Shown here piece by piece: positions 55,070 through 64,000 of a stretch of DNA of 64,000 bases (positions within the stretch are counted from its first letter, which is position 1; each line of letters begins with the position of its first letter). Origin of the DNA: Chloroflexota bacterium (lineage in GTDB: Bacteria; Chloroflexota; UBA11872; VXOZ01). Position numbers and translations under genes: made by a program. The notes under the pieces were generated by a model. It saw only the letters and a list, made by a program, of their open reading frames with translations, made no database searches and was not told the origin of the DNA. Location: the NCBI GenBank assembly GCA_958295775.1, contig CATQHC010000009.1, positions 248,001 through 312,000 on the forward strand. The letters are read 5' to 3'.

Positions 55070-55600
55070 CTATGTGGGTCTGCCGGCGGGATAGAGAAAC
55101 GGCACCCAGGTTTCGTGGGGAGGTGAGGGCACGTAGCGCAAGTGGGCCAGGTAGCCGTTCAGGCGTGGTCTGCCGGGGTTTGCGAGCAGGCGCATACGCG
55201 CCTCTTCCGCGGTGCGTCCGCCTTTGCGGTGGTTGCATTCCTTGCAGGCCGAGACCAGGTTTTCCCAGGTGTGACCGCCGCCGCGGTGGCGGGGCAAGAC
55301 GTGATCGATCGTCAGTTCCCGGGCCTGCACACCGCAATACTGGCACGTATGGCCGTCCCGGCGGAAGACCTCTTGGCGCACCAGGCGCGGCCCGGTGGGA
55401 GGCCGCTTCACCAGGTAGTGCAGTTTGATTACCGAGGGGCGCGTGTAGCGGGCTTCGGCTGACACCAGATCATCCGCATATTGTTCGATGACTTCCGCCT
55501 TGCCGTTGAGCAAGAGCACGAACGCCCGCCGCACGTTGCAGATATTCAGTGGCCGATAGTCAAGGTTGAGAACGAGAACACGCTTGTTGATGCTGTTCAT
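55070..55600 (-). CDS. HNH endonuclease
   Basis: 176 residues. Zinc-binding CQYC (86-89) and CKEC (119-122), and HNH residues H100 in TIDHVLPRHRGG, N114 in TWENL and H124 in CNHRKGG. N-terminal RVLVLNLDYRPLNICNVRRAF is the block seen in the common free-standing HNH family of Chloroflexota, Actinobacteria and cyanobacteria. Metal-dependent DNA cleavage; cellular role is unknown. No mobile element or restriction genes adjoin. Confidence 0.92.
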   Translation of the reverse strand: MNSINKRVLVLNLDYRPLNICNVRRAFVLLLNGKAEVIEQYADDLVSAEARYTRPSVIKLHYLVKRPPTGPRLVRQEVFRRDGHTCQYCGVQARELTIDHVLPRHRGGGHTWENLVSACKECNHRKGGRTAEEARMRLLANPGRPRLNGYLAHLRYVPSPPHETWVPFLYPAGRPT

Positions 55601-55958
55601 TGTGGACCGCGCCTACCAGCGAACGCTGGCACTTAGCCTGCGTGCGGTCACAGTGTTGGCGGTTAGGGTGCGGAAATCTCTCCTCCTGCCAAGCAGAACT
55701 GCTCTCCCACTTCATCTTTCTGTATTCTAGCGGTGTGCGCAGAGGTTCACAATACCGTTGACCATGGCTATCTCCCCTGAGTATACTGAGATTTGAGGGG
55801 GGCATCACTCTGAGACCTTACCACCCGTCTTCGCTGACACTTCACCACTCCGACCGCACTCACGCTGTGGACCCAACTTTTGCACTGTTTCCCTGTGGTG
55901 CCAACCCTATCAAACACATTGTTACGCTCGTCCGGGCGTCTATACAAGGGGGGCATTG
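55601..55958. other. Divergent non-coding region, nothing recognised
   Basis: About 350 bases between the HNH and SWIM genes. No repeat family or regulatory RNA recognised. Confidence 0.45.
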
Positions 55959-56240
55959 ATGTACTCCAGTCTGATTGGCAAGGTGGAGAAAGCAAATCGC
56001 TACACAGAAGAGCGGGATCGCTTCAGTTTTACAGAGTTCACCGTTCGCGTGCGCGGCGATAACAACGAGCACGTCGTCACCTTCAAAGATGGCGAGTGGC
56101 GCTGCGACTGCGATTTCTTCACAATTTACGGACTGTGCAGCCACGGTATGGCGCTCGAGCGCATTCTCGGCGAGATGGTCCCAGCCAAGATGACGTTTGC
56201 GGATATGGTAAAGGCAAGAACCGGGACCGCCCTACCTTAG
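55959..56240 (+). CDS. SWIM zinc-finger protein
   Basis: 93 residues. The SWIM motif C-x-C-x8-C-x-H is formed by Cys 49, 51 and 60 and His 62 in EWRCDCDFFTIYGLCSHGMAL. SWIM domains bind DNA or proteins. The protein is a stand-alone domain with basic N-terminus. ATG 55959 follows AAGGGGGG; a TTG just before is less likely. Possible operon with the YgjP-like gene 100 bases on. Confidence 0.85.
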   Translation: MYSSLIGKVEKANRYTEERDRFSFTEFTVRVRGDNNEHVVTFKDGEWRCDCDFFTIYGLCSHGMALERILGEMVPAKMTFADMVKARTGTALP

Positions 56241-56341
56241 GGTTTTGCCTCCGCCATATGCGTTGAATCGGCTCCCCAAGCCGGTACGCTGTTTTGCGCC
56301 TTTCAAAGTGAGCCATTTGGCTGCCCATCCCCGTGTCACGC

Positions 56342-56851
56342 ATGTTCAAAATTGACCCGCAACACATCGAAATCGTCCGCAGCGCCCAACGCAGCAAGAC
56401 CGTTTCAGGCGAATTCAAGCATGGCAAGCTGCGTATTCATGTGCCCGCACTCCTCAGCAAGGAGCAAGAAGAGCACTACGTCGCAACAATCGTCGAGCGA
56501 GTTGAACGCCGTGAGACCCAGCAGATGCTCAATGAGGGCGATCCTCTGCGCAAACGCGCTGCCGAACTCAATGCGGCGTACTTCGCGGGAAAGCTGGATA
56601 TTGCCTCAGTTACTTACGTAACCAACCAAAACTCCCGCTTCGGCAGTTGCAGCGTGCGTCGCAAGACCATCCGCCTTTCGCATCATCTGGCGGAGGCCCC
56701 GGCCTGGGTGCGAGATTACGTCCTCATGCATGAGATGGCCCACCTCATCGAACCGGGACACAACCGGCGCTTCTGGGCAATCGTGGACCGCTATCCCCGT
56801 GCCCAAGAAGCCAGACGGTATCTGAAGACGTTTGACAGCGACGCGGGGTGA
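56342..56851 (+). CDS. YgjP-like metallopeptidase-domain protein (DUF45)
   Basis: 169 residues. Zinc-binding HEMAHLIEPGH (HExxH at residues 130-134 and a third His at 140) and FGSCSVRRKTIRLSHHLAEAP are diagnostic of the YgjP/DUF45 group. Predicted zinc metalloprotease-like; substrate unknown. ATG 56342 has no obvious ribosome site; a GTG at 56333 is an alternative. Confidence 0.88.
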   Translation: MFKIDPQHIEIVRSAQRSKTVSGEFKHGKLRIHVPALLSKEQEEHYVATIVERVERRETQQMLNEGDPLRKRAAELNAAYFAGKLDIASVTYVTNQNSRFGSCSVRRKTIRLSHHLAEAPAWVRDYVLMHEMAHLIEPGHNRRFWAIVDRYPRAQEARRYLKTFDSDAG

Positions 56852-56942
56852 CGTTGGCGGCCGCCCTCGCGCGCGGCTCTCGCTCCCCTGCAATGCCCAG
56901 AAGGGTTTTCCCTGCTCTGCCGACCTATGGCATGCTGTAGTT

Positions 56943-57458
56943 ATGGCAACCGCAAGAGCCAAGAAAGCGCGTCGTGCAGCCAAGGTCCGCGACCCCAACA
57001 ATTTGGTGGTCGTGAAGAATCGCCGCGCCTTCCACGACTACCACATCGATGCCACCTTTGAAGCCGGCGTCATACTGCAGGGCACTGAAGTGAAGTCCAT
57101 ACGCGCCGGCCGCGTAAATCTGACCGAAGGATTTGTGCGCATTATCAACCGTGAGGCCTGGCTTTGGAATGTGCACATTTCGCCGTACCAACGGGGCGGC
57201 TACGTCAATCACGAACCGACGCGAGCGCGCAAACTCCTCCTCCACAAAGACCAGATCGCTACGCTCTATCAGCACTCCCAGATGAAGGGTCAGACCGTTA
57301 TCCCGCTGCGCCTCTATCTACGTAACGGCCGCGTAAAAGTCGAAATCGGGATAGCCCGGGGCAAGAAGCTCTACGACAAGCGACAGACTCTGGCGGCGAA
57401 GGAAGCTCAGCGCGAACTTGATCGCGTGGCGAAGGAATTCTCGCGAGGTCGCAGGTAG
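56943..57458 (+). CDS. smpB: SsrA-binding protein SmpB
   Basis: 171 residues. FEAGVILQGTEVKSIRAGRVNLTEGFV and SPYQRGGYVNHEPTRARKLLL are unmistakable, and the basic C-terminal tail (LDRVAKEFSRGRR) is present. Binds tmRNA in trans-translation to rescue stalled ribosomes. ATG 56943 is the natural start; the frame is open 37 codons upstream but carries no SmpB sequence. No tmRNA gene was found within the 375 bases downstream. Confidence 0.97.
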   Translation: MATARAKKARRAAKVRDPNNLVVVKNRRAFHDYHIDATFEAGVILQGTEVKSIRAGRVNLTEGFVRIINREAWLWNVHISPYQRGGYVNHEPTRARKLLLHKDQIATLYQHSQMKGQTVIPLRLYLRNGRVKVEIGIARGKKLYDKRQTLAAKEAQRELDRVAKEFSRGRR

Positions 57459-57833
57459 CCGCGCAACCCTGCACGCAGCCTCTCTTGTGAGCTACGCGCC
57501 ACCGCGCACAAATTATCCACGATTGGCCGCCGGCGCTGCATCACGATTCTCTAGGCTCGTGTGTTTCCCCGATTCACCATCCTTGCGCCAGAATCCAGAT
57601 TGTTTCGCCGCGCTGGTATACTGTACCCACCGTCGGGCTTTCGTGGCTTTATTTCTATGAGCGAAAGCGGTCGGCAATACGGGTTTATGGGTTTCGCAAG
57701 AGTGAACGCCAGCAGCCGAGGGTCACCTTAGCAAGTGCGTCGCGAGCAGCGAACCGGCGGTGCATTGTAGAGCACTGCCAGTAAGTGTGCTTTCCCGCAA
57801 GCGCAGCCAGCAATCAAGGATTGGAGAACAAAC
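57459..57833. other. Non-coding gap after smpB
   Basis: About 375 bases. No tmRNA signature was found. A TATACT at 57617-57622 could belong to a promoter for the next oxidoreductase gene. Confidence 0.45.
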
Positions 57834-59000
57834 ATGGAAGAGATTCGTATCGGCCTTATCGGCCTTGGCGCCCGTGGCCGCCATTGGCTGAAGATGTTGG
57901 ATAACTTCAACGGCTATCGGGTAACCGCGATCTGCGACCCGCTCACTGAGCTGCATGAAATGTCGCTTGAGCCGTTGAAAGAGCCGGAATCGATAGCGGT
58001 CTACGACAATTACGAAGAGTTTCTGGCTGATGACAACGTGGATGCCGTGGCCCTGACCGTCCGCTGCAAGGAGCAAGGCGCGCTGGCGGCACAGGCGCTG
58101 GAGGCCGGCAAGCACGTCAATTCAGAGGTGCCCGCCGCGCACACAATGGAAGACTGCTGGCGCATCGTGCTCGCAGCCGAGCGCAGCGGCAAGGTCTACC
58201 AACTCGCCGAACAGAGCCGCTTCTCCGGTGTCGTTACCGCGTGGCGTGACTTGGTGAAGGAAGGGAAACTCGGCAAGATAACCTTCTGCGAGGGCCAGTA
58301 CATCGGCCATAAAGATCCGGCGCGCTACCACCGGCTGCCCGGCACGGCACAGCTCGTGCCAATCGCCGATCTCGCGGCTCATCCCGAAGCCGAACCCACG
58401 TGGATCAACCTCATGCCGCCAATACACTACCTCCCGCATGAACTCAGCCCTATCCTCAAGATCATCGACGACCGGGTCACGGAAGTCACCGCCATGAGCA
58501 CGCGCTCACCGAGCTACGTCCACAATGAAATCCAGCAGCCGGACATCCAACTGGCGATCATGAAGACGGCCAATGACACCCTCATGCGCCTTGCGGTCTC
58601 ATACACGCAGCCCACGCCGCCCCGGGACAACCACTGGTGCCACATCATGGGCACGAAGGGATCGGTGGAATTAGCGCGCTCGCTAAAGGACTCCCCAAAG
58701 CTGTGGCTGGCTGACGCCCAAATGCACGACCATGCGGAAGTTGATTGGAAACCGCAACGCACGGATGCGCCCGCGGAAGCGCGCGGCAGCGGCCACAGCG
58801 ATACCGACTACTACATCCACGCCTCGTTCAGAGATGCCATCCTCCACAACGTGCCGCTTGAATTCGACGTCTATAGGGCGATGGACACCGCCGCGCCCGC
58901 CGTGTTGGCTTCCGAGTCAATCGCGCAGGGCAGCACGCTGATGCACGTGCCGGACTTCCGGCCCGGACCCAACCGGCGCAAAGGGGAAATGCCTGGATAG
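57834..59000 (+). CDS. Gfo/Idh/MocA-family oxidoreductase
   Basis: 388 residues. Rossmann fold begins IRIGLIGLGARGRHWL. The E-K-P site is N-S-E-V-P (residues 96-100), so the lysine that usually contacts NAD(P) and substrate is Val. The C-terminal domain (HYLPHELSPILKII) is otherwise complete. GGAGAAC lies upstream of the ATG. Possibly a sugar or cyclitol dehydrogenase with altered chemistry; substrate unknown. The oxidoreductase at 130 likewise lacks this lysine. Confidence 0.85.
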   Translation: MEEIRIGLIGLGARGRHWLKMLDNFNGYRVTAICDPLTELHEMSLEPLKEPESIAVYDNYEEFLADDNVDAVALTVRCKEQGALAAQALEAGKHVNSEVPAAHTMEDCWRIVLAAERSGKVYQLAEQSRFSGVVTAWRDLVKEGKLGKITFCEGQYIGHKDPARYHRLPGTAQLVPIADLAAHPEAEPTWINLMPPIHYLPHELSPILKIIDDRVTEVTAMSTRSPSYVHNEIQQPDIQLAIMKTANDTLMRLAVSYTQPTPPRDNHWCHIMGTKGSVELARSLKDSPKLWLADAQMHDHAEVDWKPQRTDAPAEARGSGHSDTDYYIHASFRDAILHNVPLEFDVYRAMDTAAPAVLASESIAQGSTLMHVPDFRPGPNRRKGEMPG

Positions 59001-59064
59001 GTCCCTTTAGACACGACTTAGGCAGCAACAGGGGTTGGCCGTGCGCCAAGTAGGGCGAAATGCC

Positions 59065-59088
59065 GTAGCGCGGGGGCTTGTCCCCCGC
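59065..59088. repeat. Palindromic repeat family A, copy 3
   Basis: GTAGC plus the GCGGGGGCTTGTCCCCCGC core, followed by CTCTTTG as in copy 4. Confidence 0.85.
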
Positions 59089-59161
59089 CTCTTTGAGTTG
59101 CCGCGACTAACCAGCAAGACAAGCATCCCGCCAAATCAGGTCTGAGGATTCCTACCTTTGG

Positions 59162-59186
59162 GCGCAGGTCTGCAACCTGCGCTACC
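59162..59186. repeat. Repeat family C, copy 2
   Basis: GCGCAGGTCTGCAACCTGCG then CTACC; GCGCAGGT pairs with ACCTGCGC. Lies about 75 bases after a family A copy. Confidence 0.8.
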
Positions 59187-59294
59187 GTTTCACACAACAG
59201 AGTTCAAGGCTCTTCTGGGGTCTCGCAGAGGATCGGAAGTTGCAGAGGCGTACTCCAAGACAGGCTGGCTCCAGTTGACGGAGAGGAAACACTG

Positions 59295-60386
59295 ATGAGC
59301 ATAGAATTGCCCGAATGGGTTACCTTTCCTGAGGCAGACTGGGAGAGCATCGCTCCCGCTGAAGCGGGCCTCGATCCCGGCAGGTTCGAAGCGTGGCTGC
59401 GCACGTTGGGCTTTCACGGGGCTGCCTTTGGCGGTGAAGACCACACCGCCAACAAGTGGGGTGTGATGCTCACCCGCGGTGGCTATTGCGTGCACGTGTG
59501 GGGCGATCCGCACTACCGCTTCCAGACTGCCTCCATGGGCAAGGCGTTCATGTGGGTGCTGCTTGGATTCGCAGTAGAAGACGGCCTGCTGGACGTCGAT
59601 GCGCCCATCCATCAAACGTGGACGGGTGAAGGCGAACTCTCTCACCCCCACAAGCACCTCAATCAAGGTCACCACAAGAGTCTCACCTGGCGGCACATCA
59701 TCGGCACCCAATACGGCCGTACGCACCAGGGCGGCTTTCCCATGGAGATTGGCAGTGCGTATGCCAAAGGCCGCGCGGGACTTTCTCAGGAAGAAGCGGA
59801 CAAGGTGTGTCCGGCGTGGGCGAACTGGTCCGGCGACCCTTTCTACGATCTTTACTCACACGCCGCGCCCGGCACGCAGGAGCACTACAGCAGCGCCGGC
59901 TTCTGGCGGTTGGGGCAAGCGCTGACGTACGTGTGGGACCGCGACCTCAAAGACGTGCTGGACAAGCGACTCTTCGGCAAAATCGGCATCGCGCCGGCTA
60001 GCTGGGACTGGTATACCGGCGAGACCGTGCAATCACAGCAGTACTTCTACCCAACAATCCCGGACTCCTACACCTATCTCGACCCCCCATACCGCGTTAA
60101 TGGCCATGTGGTGCGCAGCGGCCCCGGTTGGGCGGTGATGTGCGCCGCCGACATCGCGCGTTTCGGTCACCTGCTCGCCACACAGGGTCAGTGGAAAGGC
60201 GAGCAACTCATCGCTCCCCAATGGCTGCGCGGCCACGGCGGCGGCAACCGCAGCGGCGTCAGCGGCGAAAGCAACCACTTCACCGCCCTTGCCCAGGTAA
60301 CCACCGAAGGCGTCGACCACGTCCACTCCAGCGCTAGAGAAAGCTTCCTGCCAGCAGAAGTGATTGCGGGACCGGTGCAGGTCTAG
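59295..60386 (+). CDS. Beta-lactamase-fold serine hydrolase
   Basis: 363 residues of the class C beta-lactamase/esterase group. The S-x-x-K motif is TASMGKAF (Ser 80, Lys 83); the second motif reads HYSSAGF (Tyr 198) where penicillin-binding enzymes have Tyr-x-Asn. No signal peptide, so probably an intracellular esterase or amidase and not a drug-resistance enzyme. GGAGAGG lies upstream of the ATG. Substrate unknown. Confidence 0.85.
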   Translation: MSIELPEWVTFPEADWESIAPAEAGLDPGRFEAWLRTLGFHGAAFGGEDHTANKWGVMLTRGGYCVHVWGDPHYRFQTASMGKAFMWVLLGFAVEDGLLDVDAPIHQTWTGEGELSHPHKHLNQGHHKSLTWRHIIGTQYGRTHQGGFPMEIGSAYAKGRAGLSQEEADKVCPAWANWSGDPFYDLYSHAAPGTQEHYSSAGFWRLGQALTYVWDRDLKDVLDKRLFGKIGIAPASWDWYTGETVQSQQYFYPTIPDSYTYLDPPYRVNGHVVRSGPGWAVMCAADIARFGHLLATQGQWKGEQLIAPQWLRGHGGGNRSGVSGESNHFTALAQVTTEGVDHVHSSARESFLPAEVIAGPVQV

Positions 60387-60465
60387 GACAGCCTAAGGTT
60401 GCCATGGGGTAGTGCAGACTGCTGGGGACCCCCAAACACTTCCATCATTGCCCTCCGCCTCATCC

Positions 60466-60489
60466 GGTAGCGCAGGTTTGCAACCTGCG
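60466..60489. repeat. Repeat family C, copy 3
   Basis: GGTAGCGCAGGTTTGCAACC then TGCG; CGCAGGTT pairs with AACCTGCG. Confidence 0.8.
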
Positions 60490-60611
60490 TCCTTCTTTCC
60501 GACCCAGCAGCTAGAAACCAATTGGCGATGCACACTGTTTGCTGAAACGCCAAGAAACGGGCCTCGGATAGTGCGCGCTTGACGGCTGACGGTCGCGCCA
60601 ATCTGCGAACT

Positions 60612-60635
60612 GTAGCGCGGGGGCTTGCCCCCCGC
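60612..60635. repeat. Palindromic repeat family A, copy 4
   Basis: GTAGC plus GCGGGGGCTTGCCCCCCGC, one base different from the other cores. Confidence 0.85.
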
Positions 60636-60903
60636 CTCTTTGCGCCAAAGAGAAAGCTACTCCGAGCTATGAGCTCTGTAGGGTGGATTTGCATCATACG
60701 CCCACTCTCCGGGCGAATGCAACCCACAATCGCGCTCGTTATTTAGGTGCAAGCTGAATGGATGAAGGCAAATTGCTAGAAAACTCGATTGGTCTGAACA
60801 CGCATTTCCCGCTAGAGCTGCGCTTGTAGCCGCGACGTGAAGTCAGGGACAACAGAGATTTCTCCCTGAGAAGGATCGCTGCTCTCTAGAATTCTACGGT
60901 CAA

Positions 60904-61260
60904 TTAGCATTCCAACTCTCTCAGCGCTTCCGGCAGGGTGAACGAACCGTCTTCATTCGGCGGGAAGTCGATAGCCTCCAACACGGCATCTAAATTGAGT
61001 GACCCGTAGATGTGCGGGAAGACATTCTCGCTCCCCGCAGGGCTCTCGAAGCGCACCGGCGCGGTCAAGCGGTCTGAATCTATGCAGAGCAGCGCCAGGT
61101 CTTGCTGACCGCCAAAGAGAAAGTCCGCCACCCTTGTAACCTGGTCAAGTCGGGAGCAATGGATGAACCCCTGTTTGGCAAGCGATGGAGCCGTGTAAAT
61201 GCCTGCCTGCTGTGCCGATTCCCAAGCGGTACGCTGCGTAATGTGGAGAATGAGCGCCAT
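60904..61260 (-). CDS. DUF952-family protein
   Basis: 118 residues: MALILHITQRTAWESAQQAG, QGFIHCSRLDQV, LLCIDSDRL and FPHIYGSLNLDAV match the DUF952 family, whose function is unproven. ATG 61260 gives the family's usual start; a longer frame upstream has no site. Faces away from the broken gene at 61385. Confidence 0.82.
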   Translation of the reverse strand: MALILHITQRTAWESAQQAGIYTAPSLAKQGFIHCSRLDQVTRVADFLFGGQQDLALLCIDSDRLTAPVRFESPAGSENVFPHIYGSLNLDAVLEAIDFPPNEDGSFTLPEALRELEC

Positions 61261-61384
61261 TGTGAGACTCTCTGCCTGCTGTTCGCGAAACAAGCACGAA
61301 TTCTACCTGTCTCGTCCGTATACTGGCAAGAATAGTGTGGGCACAGGGTGCACGGCAAGTAGGCACCTGGAGAGAAACCGGATC

Positions 61385-62206
61385 TCAGTCCAGTTCATTC
61401 TCTGTGGAAAGAATGAACGCGTCTTGATCCGCCCGGTTACGCAGCCATGAAACCGGCGCATCTTCCGTGAGGAGCCCTGCCGTGCCGCCGTGAGCCGCCA
61501 GTTCCGCCGCGAATTGCGCGGCCAATCCCTGGCCTACCTGCGTGCCCGTGCTCAAGGCGAATTCTACGGTGACACATTGGTCGATGCCAAAGTAGTTGAC
61601 TCCGCTTAGCTCGCGAAACCGATGTCCCATGGGAGCATACCAGTCGTTGCTTACTTTGCTGTGGTGGCTGTTGCCGCACCAAACGAGAAGTTTCGTTTCT
61701 GTTGATAGCCCATTTAGAGTGTCGACGAGATTTCGCGCCTGCTGCTATTCGCGCCAGTTAATGCTTGCCGTAGCCACGTCGCTGAGTGTAGATCCCTCTT
61801 GCTCTTCTTCCCAGTCGATACTCTCTGTTTTCTCGAGTTCCGCAGAGTGGGCATCATAATCAGCTTCGTACGGTACCAAAGTCCAGCCAAGGTCGAGGGC
61901 GGCTTGTATGTACCGCCGCATCTCCGGTTGCGCTAAGTAGCCCTCTTCGGATTCGGTCGGTACGCGCCGCGCCCTATTCGCTTCATCGGCAAACGAGTAG
62001 GGCCACAGCACCTCCATGGCGAGATGGCGCACGCCGGCTTCATGGGCCGCAGGTAAGATGCGCCAACCAATCTCGCGCGTACGGATGCACCGCTGAATTC
62101 CGCTATGGGCCTCATTCATCATCACAACCGTGGACCGCTCAAATCCGATTGTGACCAATTCCTCAGGGCTGCGCCAAGCAATAGTGTCTTCCATTTTTCT
62201 TCTCAT
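61385..62206 (-). pseudogene. Broken gene, Tiki/ChaN or erythromycin-esterase-like, split by one amber codon
   Basis: Two open parts lie in the same frame, 62206 to 61748 and 61744 to 61385, separated only by TAG at 61745-61747. The joined product (about 273 residues) reads through NWRE-stop-QQARNLVDTLNG, and the sequence TAG-CAG-CAG suggests that a CAG (Gln) became TAG. The first part has VMMNEAHSGIQRCI and HLAMEVLWPYS; the second has LLVWCGNSHHSKV and INYFG-like blocks, as in ChaN/Tiki or erythromycin-esterase-like proteins. That family call is tentative. ATG 62194 may be the true start. Real decay, read-through or sequencing error are all possible. Confidence 0.7.
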
Positions 62207-62349
62207 CCGCTTCAGGCAATGAAGTGTGGTAACTTCAAGTCTACCAAGTCAAGAGGTAGAGCACGCCGGACCAAAGAAACGGAAACGGCAATCGTCCCGG
62301 CTTACATCGCATGCATCGAGGTGCGTCGCAGAAAAGCCCTGCAGCTTGT

Positions 62350-63903
62350 TTAGATGTGCAATGGGCGTTCGAGCGCAGGAAGAATTACCTCAATGCCATC
62401 GTTGGCCAGGGAGTCTGAGAAGAACTGGGGGTTTTGGGTGTGGATAGGAACAAGCGTTTGGGGACGGACTTGGCGGATTATGTCGATTAACTCATTGCCG
62501 CTCGCGTGGCCGGAGGCGTGCAGGGGACTGTCCTGAGTTTCGCCTAGACCGTGAATTTCCACCCCGAAGTGTTCCAGCCAATTGCGTAGGCGTCCCTGGT
62601 CAATCCGCATTTCTTCGTCGAAAGCCTCGCTGCTGGAGTAGATGTAGACTGCCGGTACCGGCGCCAGGCTCGCGAGCTCGTTGATGTCCCAAAACGAGAA
62701 GCAGAGGATGTAGTCGCCGGGATTGCGCCGTACCTCTGCCGCATCCGCTAGTAGAGTGGTGTGGCGTTCCAGGAGCTGCTTTTCCCAACCGCTCAAGCGA
62801 GCGCGACCTTTTTGGTAAAGCGCAAAGCCGGGCACCGTGCTGATGTCCGGCGCCTCCTCCGGTGCGGCGTAGTGCATCGCCTTTAAGAGATAGGCATCCT
62901 TGTTGAGCACGGCGAGGCGGCGTCCGGTTGCCTGGGCAATCTCGTGAAAAATGAGCAGCCGTTCCACGTTACGCGGGCCGAAGTCTGCAAATACCAGCTT
63001 CCCCGCAGCCTGCTGCACGATTTCCAATGCCGTATCTTGCACGCCTTCTTCTGTAGCGTCGGTACCATCCGCGCCGCGTGTTCCCTCGCAGAGCAAGACT
63101 GTCGGCTGGATTGCCGCCATAGCTGCCACTGCTTGCCGTGACTGCTCGCCGCGCTTGCCGTGCAGGCGCAGGTCGCCGGTATAAGCCACCCAACCTGCCG
63201 AAGTCTCAACCGCAAACGCCGCCGCGCCATAGATTGAGTGGTCCACCGGAAACCAGCGCAGCTTGTTGCCCGCGCCGATCGTGTCACCGGCCGGTGCTAA
63301 GGGAGCAACTTCCATGCTGCGGGTAGCCTGCGGCGATTCATGCCAAAACCGCTCTGCTTCAAGCGAAAGCGGCCCGTCTAAGACTCGCAACGGCCGCTGC
63401 TGCAATGCAGCGCCGCGCTGTGACTGCAGCACGCCGTCTTTGCGCTCCCGCGGCACGGCATACACAAGTTCACGCTCCATATCGGAGGGCGCGCTATCTT
63501 GGATTGCTTTCGAGATGAGTGCCGTCAGGGCGGTTGTATAGAGCGGGATGTCAGGGCAGAGAAAGGATACGGAACCGGTGTGGTCCACGTGCGCATGGCT
63601 CAGCAGCACGCCGTCTACGTGATCGAGCGCGCGATATTGACCTTTGGCTTGCCAACGCTCCCAGAAGCCCGCGTCCGGTTCCAAGTCCGGCCGGTAGATG
63701 CCGTGTAGCAACGGCAACATGCCGGTCTGAAAATAGTCGTTCAGGCCGTAGCCGGCACGCGGGTTAAGGAATTCCTCAAAGTACTTGCCCCGCACCTTGA
63801 AGGAGACACCGAAATCAAAGAAGAGGCGGGTTAGGCCATCCTCGAGCAGGATCTTGTTGCCGCCAATCTCGTTGCTGCCGCCATAGAAGTGAAGTTCAGG
63901 CAT
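62350..63903 (-). CDS. Metallo-beta-lactamase/beta-CASP nuclease, RNase J-like
   Basis: 517 residues. HxHxDH zinc motif SHAHVDHTG (His 103, His 105, Asp 107, His 108), then FPVDHSIYGA and VAYTGDLRLHG of the MBL fold, a beta-CASP insert, and the C-terminal ASGHASGNEL and LVPIHTQ motifs seen in RNase J relatives. It likely processes or degrades RNA in the cytoplasm. The long N-terminal insert before HxHxDH is unusual for classic RNase J. ATG starts 97 bases from the window end. Confidence 0.88.
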   Translation of the reverse strand: MPELHFYGGSNEIGGNKILLEDGLTRLFFDFGVSFKVRGKYFEEFLNPRAGYGLNDYFQTGMLPLLHGIYRPDLEPDAGFWERWQAKGQYRALDHVDGVLLSHAHVDHTGSVSFLCPDIPLYTTALTALISKAIQDSAPSDMERELVYAVPRERKDGVLQSQRGAALQQRPLRVLDGPLSLEAERFWHESPQATRSMEVAPLAPAGDTIGAGNKLRWFPVDHSIYGAAAFAVETSAGWVAYTGDLRLHGKRGEQSRQAVAAMAAIQPTVLLCEGTRGADGTDATEEGVQDTALEIVQQAAGKLVFADFGPRNVERLLIFHEIAQATGRRLAVLNKDAYLLKAMHYAAPEEAPDISTVPGFALYQKGRARLSGWEKQLLERHTTLLADAAEVRRNPGDYILCFSFWDINELASLAPVPAVYIYSSSEAFDEEMRIDQGRLRNWLEHFGVEIHGLGETQDSPLHASGHASGNELIDIIRQVRPQTLVPIHTQNPQFFSDSLANDGIEVILPALERPLHI

Positions 63904-64000
63904 GGGAAAATATGACTCTGCGCGACGGGGTCAATAGCACCTGTCCATCGTACAGCGAGGGCGCTCTTGGTCGCAGGACTCTGTTCCTTCGTATAAGAAA

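Larger units (their letters stand above)
60387..60903. other. Non-coding gap with repeats A and C
   Basis: About 515 bases. It carries a family C copy (60466-60489) and a family A copy (60612-60635) in tandem, echoing the pairing at 59065-59186. No gene supported. Confidence 0.6.

Noticed and set aside
57459-57833. tmRNA gene beside smpB
   Set aside because: No tmRNA ends, tag-coding sequence or tRNA-like domain could be recognised.

Overview
The window is GC-rich bacterial chromosome with about 55 protein genes on both strands. I see no rRNA, tRNA, CRISPR array or transposase gene. A Trp T-box leader, many lipobox-type binding proteins with Arg-Arg signal sequences, formylglycine sulfatases, Gfo/Idh/MocA oxidoreductases, creatininase-like and dienelactone-hydrolase-like enzymes, and a scatter of palindromic repeats together suggest an uncultured Chloroflexota bacterium, possibly marine or sponge-associated. 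That assignment is inference from gene content, not proof.

Layout. 1-9200: a plus-strand catabolic island with a Gfo/Idh/MocA oxidoreductase, two sulfatases, an orphan ABC solute-binding lipoprotein with a clear promoter, a TIM-barrel isomerase/epimerase and a DUF815 ATPase. 9292-12364: a tandem two-domain alpha/beta hydrolase and a small RHH-like protein on the minus strand. 12721-18781: another oxidoreductase, a creatininase-family amidohydrolase, a SelA/DgaE-like PLP enzyme and a degenerate Nudix-like protein on the plus strand, facing a PfkB sugar kinase and KDPG aldolase on the minus strand. The last two and the PLP enzyme look like a 2-keto-3-deoxygluconate route. 19025-29400: a polysaccharide deacetylase-like lipoprotein, then a complete tryptophan operon (trpE-G-D-C-F, a DUF2281/PIN toxin-antitoxin-like pair, trpS, trpB, trpA, a chorismate-mutase-like gene) behind a consensus promoter and a T-box with a UGG specifier.

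29909-35114: a methyltransferase, an isomerase, an Atg22/UMF1-like MFS transporter, a PRC-barrel protein and a second dienelactone-hydrolase-type enzyme. 35183-47300: about 12 kb of minus-strand genes. An SsuABC/TauABC-type ABC transporter is followed by an AprA/fumarate-reductase-like flavoprotein and a 2[4Fe-4S] ferredoxin, then three tandem paralogous polytopic membrane proteins. These three carry one or two copies of a cysteine-paired C-terminal domain that I cannot assign to a named family. A rhodanese gene diverges from the operon.

48031-64000: a polysaccharide flippase, a methyltransferase, an iron/cobalamin-type ABC operon ending in a CbiX-ferredoxin fusion (its binding-protein gene has an apparent one-base frameshift), HNH, SWIM and YgjP-like proteins, smpB, a third Gfo/Idh/MocA protein, a beta-lactamase-fold hydrolase, a DUF952 protein, a gene broken by a single amber codon, and an RNase J-like beta-CASP nuclease.

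At least seven kinds of short palindromic repeat lie between genes, and one has been absorbed into the end of trpC. The strongest candidates for something new are the triplicated membrane proteins with their repeated C-terminal domain, the transporter-flavoprotein-ferredoxin operon beside them, and the toxin-antitoxin-like pair built into the T-box-controlled trp operon.
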